Origin: Oscillospiraceae bacterium
GTDB taxonomy: Bacteria; Bacillota_A; Clostridia; Oscillospirales; Oscillospiraceae
Length of the DNA stretch: 5,212 bases
Direction of reading: 5' to 3'
NCBI GenBank assembly: GCA_017396725.1
Contig: JAFQLA010000090.1
Span: 1-5,212, forward strand
A program made the position numbers and the translations under genes. The notes under the pieces are model-generated. The model had not been told where the DNA came from. It did no database searches and saw only the letters and a program-made list of their open reading frames with translations. Numbering within the stretch: position 1 is the first letter of the stretch; every line of letters begins with the position of its first letter. Below, piece by piece: positions 1 through 5,212 of the stretch.

Positions 1-2
1 CT

Positions 3-509
3 ATCCGCGCCTTTCTGCGCCGTCAGCTCCCCGTAAAATGGCAAGTCCTTGCACGGGAGGTAAAGCCCCAGCTTTTTTCCACCGTTCTCAAATGGATCAA
101 AGCGGAGCTGACTCTCATAGGTATCACCTTCACGCTGTTACTGGGCGGATTTTTACTTTTGCGGCTACGGTATGCTTTTTTGCTGGCCTTTGTCATCGCC
201 CTCGTCGACGCGCTGCCCATTCTCGGCGTAGGCACAGTGCTTCTCCCGTGGGCCTTTTTCTCTTTTGCCGCGGACAACATCCTTTTGGCTCTGGTCCTCA
301 CGGCTTTATACCTCACCGTGCAACTGACCCACTCCCTGCTGGAACCGCGGCTCATCGCCGCACAGGGCGGGCTGCCCTCCATAGCAGCGCTATTTGCCAT
401 GTATGTGGGGTTCCGTATTTTGGGGATCTTCGGCATGATCCTCTGCCCTCTGCTGCTTCTTTTGCTCAAGCAGCTCCACGATGAAGGATACCTCAAGCTT
501 TGGAAATAA
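3..509 (+). CDS. ytvI: YtvI-like AI-2E family membrane protein, C-terminal part (5' end outside window)
   Basis: This is the last 168 codons of a polytopic membrane protein, open at the left edge and ending in TAA at 507-509. Family members are about 350-380 residues, so roughly the N-terminal half is missing. The visible part has a short amphipathic stretch, a hydrophobic segment at about residues 35-53, then the family signature 'LVDALPILGVGTVLLPWA' (67-84). A further hydrophobic segment (92-109) leads into 'LLEPRLIAAQGGLP' (112-124) and a last membrane stretch (126-156) ending in a short basic cytoplasmic tail. The Asp-Ala-Leu-Pro...Gly...Pro-Trp and Glu-Pro-Arg motifs are typical of the AI-2E transporter-like family, and the spacing resembles the sporulation membrane protein YtvI. 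In Bacillus YtvI is sporulation-associated with no firmly defined substrate; 'AI-2 exporter' is only a family label. It converges on the penicillin-binding protein gene. The family is secure, but the YtvI subfamily is less so because the N-terminus is absent. Confidence 0.85.
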   Translation: MRAFLRRQLPVKWQVLAREVKPQLFSTVLKWIKAELTLIGITFTLLLGGFLLLRLRYAFLLAFVIALVDALPILGVGTVLLPWAFFSFAADNILLALVLTALYLTVQLTHSLLEPRLIAAQGGLPSIAALFAMYVGFRILGIFGMILCPLLLLLLKQLHDEGYLKLWK

Positions 510-541
510 AAAAAGAAGGAACCGACGGTTCCTTCTTTTTT
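508..541. terminator. Bidirectional intrinsic terminator between convergent genes
   Basis: A perfect 9-bp stem, GAAGGAACC (515-523) with GGTTCCTTC (527-535), closes on a GAC loop. It is flanked by an A-tract (508-514) on the left and a T-tract (536-541) on the right. Read on the + strand it ends in a U-run just after the stop codon of the YtvI-like gene. Read on the - strand the A-tract becomes a U-run 19 bases beyond the stop of the penicillin-binding protein gene. The A and T tracts can also pair and lengthen the stem. The position between two convergent stop codons fits one hairpin serving both transcripts. Confidence 0.9.
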
Positions 542-559
542 ATGTTTATGCATTGATGG

Positions 560-3109
560 CTATGCTGTGTCTCCCCCGCCGATAAGCGTGTTCCACCAAT
601 CGATGATGGTCGCGCCGGTATCCGCTCCGCCGGCCGCGGGATCGTCAGGATTCACCAGAGGATCATCGGGGCTCACAGTGGGGTTATCGATATCGGGGAT
701 CTCAGGCGCCGCGGTGTGAACGGTACATCCCGTAGTACCGGGGGTGCCGGTCTCACTGTCAATATCCGTGCCGCCCTCGCCCTCCGCGCTGACGCCGATG
801 CCTTCCAGCGTGTAGATATAGTCCGCGGGCACATCGTGGGTCACATTGAGGATATCTTCACGGGTGTAGTCCAGAACCGCCTTTGTTGCCACAGATTCCA
901 CAGGGCAGAATTCCCCTGCAAGGCACTGGCCTTCATTGCAGTACTCGATGGTAACGTGGAGGTTGCACTCTTCGGTGGGCGCGGTGCCGGTGGCAACGGT
1001 CATGCTCTTGACACGGCTACCGCGGATATCCAGCGCGCAGGCTTCCGTTGCCAGAAGGCCGCTGTCAGCGCAGACATTCACGGTGGTAAAGCCGGAAGAG
1101 GGCTTGGAGAAACCCTTATTTTCCAGATTCTCGTGGATCTTGCTCATGACCTTCTGCCACATGGTAATGGAGGGGTTACCGGAAGCGGTGATCTTTTCGT
1201 TGATATCATACCCCGTCCATACAGCGGCACAGTAGTAAGGCGTGTAGCCCACGAAATAGCGGTCGAAGTTATTGGAGGTGGTACCCGTCTTACCTGCCAC
1301 GGTCATACCGGAAATGGCAGCTCTGCCGGCCGTACCTTCGGTGATAACAGCCTTGAGGAGTTCGTTGATGAAATAAGCGGTGGTATCCTTCATGGCAACC
1401 CAGGAATCGGGCTGGTTATCGATAATGATATTGCCGTCAGCATCGGTGATCTTGGTAAAGAGTCTGGGCTCGTTATAGACACCGTTATTGGGGAAGGTGC
1501 AGTAAGCGGCACAAACCTCTTCCGTGCTGACGCCCTTAGTCAGACCGCCCAGCGCCAAAGACGCGGAGTTCAGGTCATCGGACACCAGCGTGGAAATACC
1601 GAGATTGCTTTCCAGGAAGGTATAGGAGTTGGCAACACCCAGCGCTTCGTTCACGCGGACAGCGCAGGGGTTCAGGGAGCTTGCCACCGCCTTGCGCAGA
1701 GAAACGAGTCCGTCATACCCCACATGGGAGTTTACAGGCCAGGCTCTGCCGCCCACATCGCGGACAGGATAGTCATCGATGGAGGAGGCGTTGGAAATGG
1801 TGCCTGCATCCAGCGCGGGGGCATAGGTGGAGATGGGCTTGATGGCAGAACCGCACTGGCGGAGACTGGTGGCGCGGTTGAGCACGCGGCTGCCGGTCTT
1901 TTCACCGACGCCGCCCACCATGGCCACTACATTGCCGGTATAGGGATCCATGATGGTGATGGCAGACTGGAGCTGCTGACCGGAGCTGGAGGTATAGTTG
2001 ATGTTTTCAATATCCTCATACACCGATTCGGCGATCTCCTGGATCTCCATATCCACGGTGGTATAAATGCGATAGCCGCTGTTATAGAGCTTGGTTTCGG
2101 CGGTATCGTAATTCCAGCCGAATTCCTCCATCAGCGCTTTGATGCAGTCTTCGATGACGGCATCCACAAAATAGGAATAGTACTTATTGCTCTTCTTGGC
2201 CTCAGCCGCTTCTTCCTCAGCCGCTTCCTGACGCTGCAGCTCGGTGGTAAACACCAGTTCCTGTGCAACAGCCGCGTCATACTCTTCCTGGGAGATCATT
2301 TCCAGTTCCAGCATCTTGCCAAGGATCAGTTCCTGACGCTCCTTGTTCTGACCTCTCGTCCACTCGCTGATAAAGGGGTCGTACTGCGAGGGGTTATTGG
2401 TAATGCCGATGATGGAGGCCGCTTCTGCCAGCGTCAGATCCTTGGCTTCTTTTCCAAAGTAGACCTTGGAGGCAGAACCTACGCCGTTACACATCTGACC
2501 GAAGTAGACGCGGTTGAGATATAGCTCAAGGATCTCTTCTTTTGAGTAGTTCTTTTCAAACTGCAGCGCGCGGCAGATCTCCGTCACTTTTCGTTTGACC
2601 GTGCCCTCCTTCTCACCCGTCAGGTTCTTGATGAGCTGCTGGGTGATAGTGGAGCCGCCGAAGGTATTCTTCATCCCCAGGAACATATTGACAACAGCGC
2701 CGGCCGTTCGCTTGACATCCACACCGCGGTGGGTCTCAAAGCGCTCGTCCTCGATGGCGATCAGCGCCCGCCAGAGATGCTCGGGCATGTCCTCATAGTC
2801 CACCCAGATGCGGTTTTCTTCCTTATAGAGGGTGTTGAGTTCCTTCCATTCGCCGGTATCCTTGTCCTCATAGTAAATAATGGAGCTGAGGACCATTTCG
2901 TAATCCGTGACCTCGACATTGAAGTTATCGGTGCTGGCGGCGAGGGTGGTATTCACATAGGTCAAAAACAAAAAGACCAACATACCGGCGGTAAGGACGC
3001 CGATAGTAAAGAGCGTGCCAAGCACCTTGAGCGCGGTCACAAAACCGTTTCCCTTTTTCTTCTTTCTGGTGCTCTGTCTCTCTTGACGGGGATTGCGTTC
3101 TTCTGCCAT
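560..3109 (-). CDS. Class A penicillin-binding protein (bifunctional transglycosylase/transpeptidase, PBP1A-like)
   Basis: A complete 849-residue protein that polymerises lipid II into glycan strands and cross-links the stem peptides outside the membrane. Residues 1-20 are basic and cytoplasmic, and 22-52 form the single membrane anchor. The GT51 transglycosylase domain follows: 'EDERFETHRG' (120-129, catalytic Glu120), 'GGSTITQQ' (151-158), a 'RKVTEICRALQFE' segment with the likely second catalytic Glu177, and 'ELYLNRVYFG' (195-204). An Ala/Glu-rich linker lies at about 291-308. The transpeptidase domain has 'SAIK' (421-424, nucleophile Ser421), 'SLN' (478-480) and 'KTGT' (607-610). Beyond about 670 comes a Cys-containing region and an Asp/Pro/Gly-rich tail. 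The start was placed at 3109 rather than at an ATG 51 bases upstream because a strong AAGGAGGTG site lies 7 bases before it. The gene is divergent from the DUF1292 gene and convergent with the YtvI-like gene, so it appears to be transcribed alone. All core catalytic motifs are present. Confidence 0.96.
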   Translation of the reverse strand: MAEERNPRQERQSTRKKKKGNGFVTALKVLGTLFTIGVLTAGMLVFLFLTYVNTTLAASTDNFNVEVTDYEMVLSSIIYYEDKDTGEWKELNTLYKEENRIWVDYEDMPEHLWRALIAIEDERFETHRGVDVKRTAGAVVNMFLGMKNTFGGSTITQQLIKNLTGEKEGTVKRKVTEICRALQFEKNYSKEEILELYLNRVYFGQMCNGVGSASKVYFGKEAKDLTLAEAASIIGITNNPSQYDPFISEWTRGQNKERQELILGKMLELEMISQEEYDAAVAQELVFTTELQRQEAAEEEAAEAKKSNKYYSYFVDAVIEDCIKALMEEFGWNYDTAETKLYNSGYRIYTTVDMEIQEIAESVYEDIENINYTSSSGQQLQSAITIMDPYTGNVVAMVGGVGEKTGSRVLNRATSLRQCGSAIKPISTYAPALDAGTISNASSIDDYPVRDVGGRAWPVNSHVGYDGLVSLRKAVASSLNPCAVRVNEALGVANSYTFLESNLGISTLVSDDLNSASLALGGLTKGVSTEEVCAAYCTFPNNGVYNEPRLFTKITDADGNIIIDNQPDSWVAMKDTTAYFINELLKAVITEGTAGRAAISGMTVAGKTGTTSNNFDRYFVGYTPYYCAAVWTGYDINEKITASGNPSITMWQKVMSKIHENLENKGFSKPSSGFTTVNVCADSGLLATEACALDIRGSRVKSMTVATGTAPTEECNLHVTIEYCNEGQCLAGEFCPVESVATKAVLDYTREDILNVTHDVPADYIYTLEGIGVSAEGEGGTDIDSETGTPGTTGCTVHTAAPEIPDIDNPTVSPDDPLVNPDDPAAGGADTGATIIDWWNTLIGGGDTA
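2201..2230 (-). repeat. Two-copy 15-base tandem repeat inside the penicillin-binding protein gene
   Basis: CTCAGCCGCTTC occurs at 2201-2212 and again at 2216-2227, giving a 15-base period with a near-identical second unit. It is in frame and encodes the repeated Glu/Ala run 'EAAEEEAAEA' (residues 295-304), in the linker between the glycosyltransferase and transpeptidase domains. It probably arose by slippage or duplication, and the linker would tolerate length change in five-residue steps. Confidence 0.6.
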
Positions 3110-3116
3110 AACAGGG

Positions 3117-3125
3117 CACCTCCTT
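3117..3125 (-). promoter_or_regulatory. Ribosome binding site deciding the penicillin-binding protein start
   Basis: On the - strand this reads AAGGAGGTG, a near-perfect complement of the 16S rRNA 3' end, followed by 7 bases and ATG at 3109-3107. The alternative upstream ATG at 3160 has no comparable site, and it would add 17 residues and place this site within the coding region. Confidence 0.9.
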
Positions 3126-3165
3126 TTCCTTAGTAGTTGCGGGAAAGCAACCTTTCCCATTTACT

Positions 3166-3184
3166 ATTGTATCATCTCTGTCAA
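3166..3184 (-). promoter_or_regulatory. Candidate promoter of the penicillin-binding protein gene (extended -10)
   Basis: On the - strand the sequence TGATACAAT (3174-3166) matches an extended -10 element, TGN-TATAAT with one mismatch, about 57 bases before the ATG. A perfect TTGACA (3184-3179) lies only 7 bases upstream of that hexamer, too close to be its -35. No good -10 exists 16-18 bases after the TTGACA. The extended -10 is therefore the better candidate, and the start of transcription would be near 3160. Confidence 0.4.
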
Positions 3185-3298
3185 CCTGCCCTTTTGCTCT
3201 GTTTTTTCAAATTCAAGGCATCAATATTGCAAAAACATCCGTTTCTTCCACATTATAGCAACATTTCTTCTGCAAATGAAAACTTTCCCCACAGTCTA

Positions 3299-3327
3299 TT
3301 GCATTTTGGCAACAAAAAAGTTACACT
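3299..3327 (+). promoter_or_regulatory. Candidate sigma-A-type promoter of the DUF1292 gene
   Basis: TTGCAT (3299-3304) and TACACT (3322-3327) are separated by 17 bases, each matching four of six consensus positions. Alternatives overlap it: TTGGCA (3306-3311) is a better -35 but pairs only with TATGTT at 15 bases, and TATACT (3333-3338) is a better -10 but lies 21 bases from TTGGCA. The region is AT-rich and clearly promoter-like, but the exact start cannot be chosen by eye. Confidence 0.4.
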
Positions 3328-3358
3328 ATGTTTATACTACCCATCAGGAGGATTTATC

Positions 3359-3646
3359 ATGAGTGAAGAATACGGCCCCAGCTTCATTACCCTGATCGAT
3401 GACGACGGTCAAGAGATCGAACTGGAATATGTGGACGCTCTGGAATACAAGGGTCAGATCTACATGGCATTCCTGCCCGTGATCGCTGAGGACGAAGAAG
3501 AAAGCGAAGAAGAATACGGCACGCTGATCCTCAAGACCGAAATGGTAAACGGCGAAGAAATGCTGGTTCCCATTGAGGACGAAGCTGAATTCGAAGCAGT
3601 TTACGAACTTTTTGAAAAAGATCTCTTCGAGGACGAAGAGGAATAA
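3359..3646 (+). CDS. DUF1292 family small acidic protein
   Basis: A 95-residue protein with no membrane segment or signal peptide, so it is expected to be cytoplasmic. It begins 'MSEEYGPSFITLIDDDGQEI' (1-20), followed by 'YKGQIYMAFLPV' (30-41), an acidic run (44-52), 'LILKTEMVNGEEMLVPIED' (56-74) and an acidic C-terminus ending in EDEEE. The order 'F-I-T-L-x-D-x-D-G', 'Y-x-G-Q-x-Y', 'L-P', acidic linker, 'I-L-K' and 'P-I-E-D-E-x-E' is the DUF1292 (YrzB-like) pattern, and the length is normal. No biochemical function is established for the family. ATG 3359 is chosen over an in-frame ATG at 3137 because CAGGAGGA (3345-3352) sits 6 bases before it and the family homology starts there. No convincing terminator follows, so some transcription may run into the 6S RNA gene. 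In Bacillus the homologue sits near the Holliday-junction resolvase gene; that context is absent here. Confidence 0.9.
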   Translation: MSEEYGPSFITLIDDDGQEIELEYVDALEYKGQIYMAFLPVIAEDEEESEEEYGTLILKTEMVNGEEMLVPIEDEAEFEAVYELFEKDLFEDEEE

Positions 3647-3676
3647 AAAACCATTGCCGCTATCGCCTGAAATCGA

Positions 3677-3705
3677 TTGCAACTTCCCCTGCGATATGCT
3701 ATTGT
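3677..3705 (+). promoter_or_regulatory. Promoter of the 6S RNA gene
   Basis: TTGCAA (3677-3682) and TATTGT (3700-3705) are separated by exactly 17 bases. TGC immediately before the second hexamer adds an extended -10 TG. The predicted start, about 7 bases downstream near 3712, coincides with the first base of the closing stem of the RNA, an independent sign that the promoter is real. Confidence 0.65.
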
Positions 3706-3711
3706 AATGAT

Positions 3712-3898
3712 ACCCGCACGGGCATACGGGCCTTTTTTAACCCACATTTCGTTATAAGGGATGCCGGATCAGTTTATGGTTTGCAGGCCTCCCGCCCCAC
3801 AAGGCGGAAGTTGGAAGCAGTAAAGTAAGCTGGAGGCGACCCACCTGCGCAGAAGGTGCAGGTTATAACGGGTTCGTATGTTGCTGTGCGGGCTTTTT
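3712..3898 (+). ncRNA. ssrS: 6S RNA (regulator of housekeeping RNA polymerase)
   Basis: This is a transcript of about 187 bases with 6S architecture. A long interrupted closing stem is formed by CCCGCAC (3713-3719) with GTGCGGG (3886-3892) and CATACG (3723-3728) with CGTATG (3875-3880). A central open region follows, then an apical arm from GCCTCC (3787-3792) with GGAGGC (3832-3837), which contains a smaller hairpin, CCGCC (3792-3796) with GGCGG (3803-3807), sharing base 3792. On the 3' side of the bubble is the hairpin ACCTGC (3843-3848) with GCAGGT (3858-3863), preceded by GCGACCC, a sequence arrangement recalled from 6S RNAs. The closing stem runs into five Ts (3894-3898), acting as terminator. 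6S RNA mimics an open promoter, sequesters the sigma-70/sigma-A holoenzyme in slow growth, and templates short product RNAs on release. It has its own promoter. I matched structure and motifs by eye, without a covariance model; length, stem, bubble hairpin and terminator all agree. Confidence 0.85.
3886..3898 (+). terminator. 6S RNA 3' end: closing-stem strand plus U-run
   Basis: GTGCGGG, the 3' strand of the closing stem, is followed by C and TTTTT. The terminator stem is therefore formed with the 5' end of the same RNA rather than by a local hairpin. Confidence 0.6.
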
Positions 3899-3905
3899 CT
3901 GCGTA

Positions 3906-3951
3906 AAAACCGCAAAAACAATGCGAATCACGGCAAAACCCTTGCGGTTTT
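3906..3951. repeat. 10-bp perfect inverted repeat between the 6S RNA and the foldase gene
   Basis: AAAACCGCAA (3906-3915) and TTGCGGTTTT (3942-3951) are perfectly complementary and separated by 26 bases. The A and T ends make it resemble a back-up intrinsic terminator for read-through from the 6S gene, but the loop is long for that. The right arm contains the putative -35 of the foldase promoter (3942-3947), so it could instead be an operator. The role is unresolved. Confidence 0.5.
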
Positions 3952-3970
3952 CTATATTTTAAAGTATAAT
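3942..3970 (+). promoter_or_regulatory. Promoter of the foldase gene
   Basis: A perfect TATAAT (3965-3970) lies 17 bases after TTGCGG (3942-3947), with a T/A-rich spacer. Transcription would start near 3977 and give a leader of about 54 bases. The -35 is weak (TTG only), which may indicate moderate or regulated expression. Confidence 0.65.
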
Positions 3971-3973
3971 ATG

Positions 3974-4006
3974 TGGGTATGTTTGCTTTACGCAAGCAAT
4001 TTCCCA
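3974..4006 (+). promoter_or_regulatory. Leader hairpin of the foldase mRNA
   Basis: TTGCTT (3983-3988) and AAGCAA (3994-3999) form a 6-bp stem around TACGC. The outer bases TGGG (3974-3977) can pair with CCCA (4003-4006) across a small internal loop. It occupies the 5' end of the predicted leader, ends about 9 bases before the AGAGGA ribosome site, and has no U-run. It could stabilise the message or bind a regulator; no known riboswitch class is recognised. Confidence 0.45.
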
Positions 4007-4030
4007 TGTAAATGAGAGGATTGAACACAA

Positions 4031-5212
4031 ATGAGCGCATCAAGAGAAAAGAAGATCCGTCAGGAGAGCGGCGCCGTGCAGGCTAAAAAACAGCGCGAGG
4101 CAGAGGCTCTTAAAAAGCAGAAGCGCACCAACATGATGTACGGTATCATCGGCATCGCTTTTGTAGTGATCGCCGCAGTAGTTCTGGTCTGGAATTCCAA
4201 CATCGTTCAGAAGAGCGCTACCGCTGCCACCATTGACGGTGTAGCGTACAAGGCAGACGAAGTCAGCTTCTACTATCACTATTCCATCAACCAGTTCTCC
4301 GAACAGTATGGCGATTACCTCACCTACCTGGGTCTGGATACCAGCAAGCCTCTGGATCAGCAGGAATCCATTTACGGCGGCACCTGGGATGAATACTTCA
4401 AGAAGGAAGCCATCACCAACCTGAAGTTCACCACCCTAATGTGCAAGGCCGCCGAAGAAGCAGGCTATCAGCTCACTCAGGACGATGAGATCAACATTTC
4501 CAATGAGATCTCCTACACCAAGTTCTACGCCGAAGCCAACAAGGTGGACTACAAGACCTATGTAAAAGCGCTTTACGGCAAACTGGTAACTCCCGACCTC
4601 TTTGAAAAGTGCCTGCGTGAATGCACTCTGGCCGACAGCTACGCAAACTCCATCTTCCAGAGCTACTCCTTCTCCGACGACGAAGTTGCCGCTCATCTGG
4701 AAGAAAATCTTCGCAACTTCCAGTTTGTGGATTATGCCTACTTCACCGCTACCGCAAAGGCTGAAGAAGGTGCTGACGCTCCCACCGAAGAAGCTATCGC
4801 CGCTGCCAAGGCTGTAGCCGAAGAGATCCTTGCCCGAGTGGAAAATGGCGAAGATCTGGAAACCGTTTCCAAGGAATATGAAGATAAGGGCGTCTTCTCT
4901 CACGAAGCCAGCGCCATGTACTATGATGACGAACTTAACAACTGGCTCTTCGATGAAAGCCGCGTGGCCGGTGACGCTATGATCACCGAAAGCGGCAGCA
5001 ACTCCGTAGTTGCCGTATTCAACAGCATTTACCTGCAGGAATACAACACGGTGGACGCCAACATCATCCGCATGGCTCCCGCTACCGCCGAACTGGATCC
5101 CGAATCTGAGACCTACGAAGCAGATCTGGCAGCCAAGATGAGCGAAGTTGTCACCAAGGCCGAAGAAGTTCTCAAGACCTGGGAAGACGGCGCTGCTACT
5201 CTCGAAAGCTTC
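4031..5212 (+). CDS. Membrane-anchored SurA/PrsA-like foldase with parvulin-like modules (3' end outside window)
   Basis: 394 codons are visible with no stop before the right edge. Residues 1-34 are strongly charged (Lys/Arg/Glu/Gln-rich, probably helical) and cytoplasmic, and 36-54 ('MYGIIGIAFVVIAAVVLVW') are a single membrane anchor. The rest would be extracytoplasmic. Residues about 66-230 are helical and acidic, starting 'ATIDGVAYKADEVSFYYHY', as in SurA N-terminal chaperone domains. A parvulin-like module follows from 'FQFVDYAYF' (230-238), with 'AKAVAEEILARVENGEDLETV' at 259-279; a second copy appears to start at 'VDANIIRM' (341-348) and is cut by the edge. PpiC/SurA/PrsA proteins assist folding of exported proteins. 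No lipobox Cys is visible, so it is anchored by a helix rather than lipid as PrsA is. The start ATG has AGAGGA (4015-4020) 10 bases upstream. The usual His of the first parvulin strand is not seen, so isomerase activity is doubtful. The family call is made from pattern, not from a search. Confidence 0.75.
   Translation, partial: MSASREKKIRQESGAVQAKKQREAEALKKQKRTNMMYGIIGIAFVVIAAVVLVWNSNIVQKSATAATIDGVAYKADEVSFYYHYSINQFSEQYGDYLTYLGLDTSKPLDQQESIYGGTWDEYFKKEAITNLKFTTLMCKAAEEAGYQLTQDDEINISNEISYTKFYAEANKVDYKTYVKALYGKLVTPDLFEKCLRECTLADSYANSIFQSYSFSDDEVAAHLEENLRNFQFVDYAYFTATAKAEEGADAPTEEAIAAAKAVAEEILARVENGEDLETVSKEYEDKGVFSHEASAMYYDDELNNWLFDESRVAGDAMITESGSNSVVAVFNSIYLQEYNTVDANIIRMAPATAELDPESETYEADLAAKMSEVVTKAEEVLKTWEDGAATLESF

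Noticed and set aside
23..553. Long frames on both strands (23-553 minus, 38-484 plus) over the YtvI-like gene
   Set aside because: They overlap a frame with clear AI-2E/YtvI motifs, and the - strand one also crosses the terminator. The products are Arg/Ser-rich or low in familiar patterns, as shadow translations are.
716..2524. 602-codon + strand open frame opposite the penicillin-binding protein gene
   Set aside because: It is exactly antisense to a gene with all class A PBP motifs, has no clear ribosome site, and its product shows no recognisable domain. It is best explained by codon usage of the real gene on the other strand.
3137..3358. Upstream extension of the DUF1292 frame (ATG at 3137)
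   Set aside because: The extra 74 residues have no family similarity, cross the promoter region and lack a ribosome site, whereas ATG 3359 has a strong AGGAGG nearby.
3712..3898. The structured RNA being a riboswitch or T-box leader for the foldase gene
   Set aside because: Its terminator is formed by the 5' and 3' ends of the whole RNA, no T-box or known aptamer motif is seen, and the foldase has its own TATAAT promoter downstream. The 6S architecture fits better.
3774..4043. 89-codon - strand frame across the 6S RNA region
   Set aside because: It lies antisense to a structured RNA and a promoter, with no convincing ribosome site; a structural RNA explains the sequence better.
4040..4903. 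Two - strand open frames (4040-4279 and 4436-4903) opposite the foldase gene
   Set aside because: The + strand frame is continuous for 394 codons with a membrane anchor, promoter and ribosome site; the antisense frames have no supporting signals.
1..5212. Search for defence systems, mobile elements, CRISPR, tRNA or attachment sites
   Set aside because: No transposase, integrase, repeat-spacer array or tRNA-like cloverleaf was seen; all protein genes are assigned to envelope or housekeeping families.

Overview
The window looks like chromosomal DNA from a low-GC-phylum (Bacillota) bacterium, most likely a clostridial gut-type lineage near Oscillospiraceae/Ruminococcaceae. The reasons are strong AGGAGG-type ribosome sites, a YtvI-like AI-2E membrane protein (a sporulation-associated family), a small acidic DUF1292 protein, a long class A penicillin-binding protein with an acidic tail, and a Firmicutes-style 6S RNA. 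The family calls are firm. The taxonomic placement is inference.

Layout from left to right: (1) 3-509 (+), the C-terminal half of a YtvI/AI-2E membrane protein, cut by the left edge. (2) 508-541, an A-tract/stem/T-tract hairpin that can terminate transcription from both sides. (3) 560-3109 (-), a complete 849-residue bifunctional class A penicillin-binding protein that converges on the first gene. (4) 3110-3358, an AT-rich divergent intergenic region with candidate promoters both ways. (5) 3359-3646 (+), a 95-residue DUF1292 protein. (6) 3647-4030, a 384-base stretch without protein genes. It holds a 6S RNA gene with its own promoter and terminator, an inverted repeat, the promoter of the next gene and a leader hairpin. 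(7) 4031-5212 (+), a membrane-anchored SurA/PrsA-like foldase with degenerate parvulin-like modules, still open at the right edge.

Functionally this is mostly cell-envelope housekeeping: peptidoglycan synthesis, folding of exported proteins and a sporulation membrane protein. The 6S RNA is a global regulator of housekeeping RNA polymerase. Only that RNA gene is likely to be missed by ORF-based annotation. I see no mobile element, CRISPR array, tRNA or rRNA, and no evidence for a novel multi-gene system. The points most worth a second look are the 6S RNA with its alternative pairings, the apparently non-catalytic tandem parvulin modules of the foldase, the inverted repeat over the foldase promoter, and the cysteine-rich C-terminus of the penicillin-binding protein.
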